A stretch of 64,000 nt of DNA. Source: Triplophysa rosa. Its lineage: Eukaryota; Chordata; Actinopteri; Cypriniformes; Nemacheilidae. Where the stretch lies: the NCBI RefSeq assembly GCF_024868665.1, contig NC_079908.1, forward strand, positions 2,106,702-2,170,701. The letters run 5' to 3'. Position 1 is the stretch's first letter; each line of letters starts with the position of its first letter. Under the pieces are notes generated by a model. The model was given only the letters and a program-made list of their open reading frames with translations, had not been told where the DNA came from and ran no database searches. The translations under genes were made by a program, and so were the position numbers. Positions 63,922 to 64,000 of this stretch are shown piece after piece.

Positions 63922-64000
63922 ACGAAACATATGCTGTCTCCCCTTCCCCCACACTTTACAAATACCGACTTGTGATACAATCTGAATACGACTGCCTGAT

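Larger units (their letters stand above)
61041..64000 (+). mobile_element. L1/Tx1-like LINE, 5' part, runs off the window
   Basis: A leader beginning CTTCCGGTTTGGGGCGATGG is followed by ORF1 (61188-61960), a 1 kb AT-rich spacer, and ORF2 starting with an APE-type endonuclease (62944 on). ORF2's reverse transcriptase lies beyond the window. Having the 5' leader shows the copy is not 5'-truncated, which is unusual for LINEs. Confidence 0.8.

Noticed and set aside
1..64000. CRISPR arrays, operons or prokaryotic genes
   Set aside because: No regularly spaced direct repeats with unique spacers are seen. Spliced exons and eukaryotic repeats dominate.

Overview
This is vertebrate nuclear DNA, most likely from a teleost and plausibly a cyprinid. 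It has spliced genes with long introns, an AT-rich background, and a repeat mix typical of fish: DIRS-type tyrosine-recombinase retrotransposons, hAT, Kolobok-like, PIF/Harbinger and CACTA-like DNA transposons, L2-like and L1/Tx1-like LINEs, tRNA-derived SINEs and LTR elements. The species cannot be named from the sequence alone. There are no prokaryotic features, CRISPR arrays or rRNA genes.

Host genes. A multi-exon plus-strand gene of the ARAP family (ArfGAP, RhoGAP, ankyrin and PH domains) runs through most of the window. Eighteen coding exons can be placed. c1-c10 (11464-15374) encode a linker, PH domains and most of the ArfGAP zinc finger. c11-c13 (48257-48860) encode the rest of ArfGAP and an ankyrin-like part. 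c14-c16 (51483-52989) encode PH-like pieces. c17-c18 (59783-60336) encode a PH end and the first residues of RhoGAP; the rest lies downstream. Intron c10/c11 is about 33 kb. Inside it, on the same strand, lie the last five exons of adenosine deaminase (ada, 23235-26300), with good splice sites and catalytic residues but without its upstream exons. The block holding ada is bracketed by two single N characters (20392 and 28305) that sit in copies of one DIRS terminal repeat. This suggests either a mis-joined contig or a partial ada duplication.

Mobile elements by region. 1.9-9.6 kb: a decayed DIRS-like element (gag, RT-RNase H, tyrosine recombinase) with a duplicated tail and a second DIRS family inserted. 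9.6-15.4 kb: ARAP 5' exons with a clean hAT element in one intron. 17.0-22.7 kb: two more DIRS families and a PIF/Harbinger remnant. 23.6-31.1 kb: a TTAA-target MITE and an inverted pair of about 1 kb elements. 31.7-37.6 kb: two minus-strand L2-like LINE fragments, LTR-like sequence and a foldback repeat. 38.6-40.6 kb: hAT inside hAT. 42.8-44.7 kb: a gag-only LTR element. 44.9-50.4 kb: two long LTR-like copies in inverted orientation flanking ARAP exons c11-c13, plus a SINE. 53.0-59.8 kb: a multi-level transposon nest filling one ARAP intron. 61.0-64.0 kb: the 5' part of an L1/Tx1-like LINE.

In cell terms, ARAP proteins link phosphoinositide, Arf and Rho signalling, and ADA is a purine salvage enzyme; they are not functionally related. 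The most informative features are the fully readable transposon nest, the terminal foldbacks of three DIRS families, the ada/ARAP anomaly and the long inverted repeats around three ARAP exons. No wholly new biological system is claimed.
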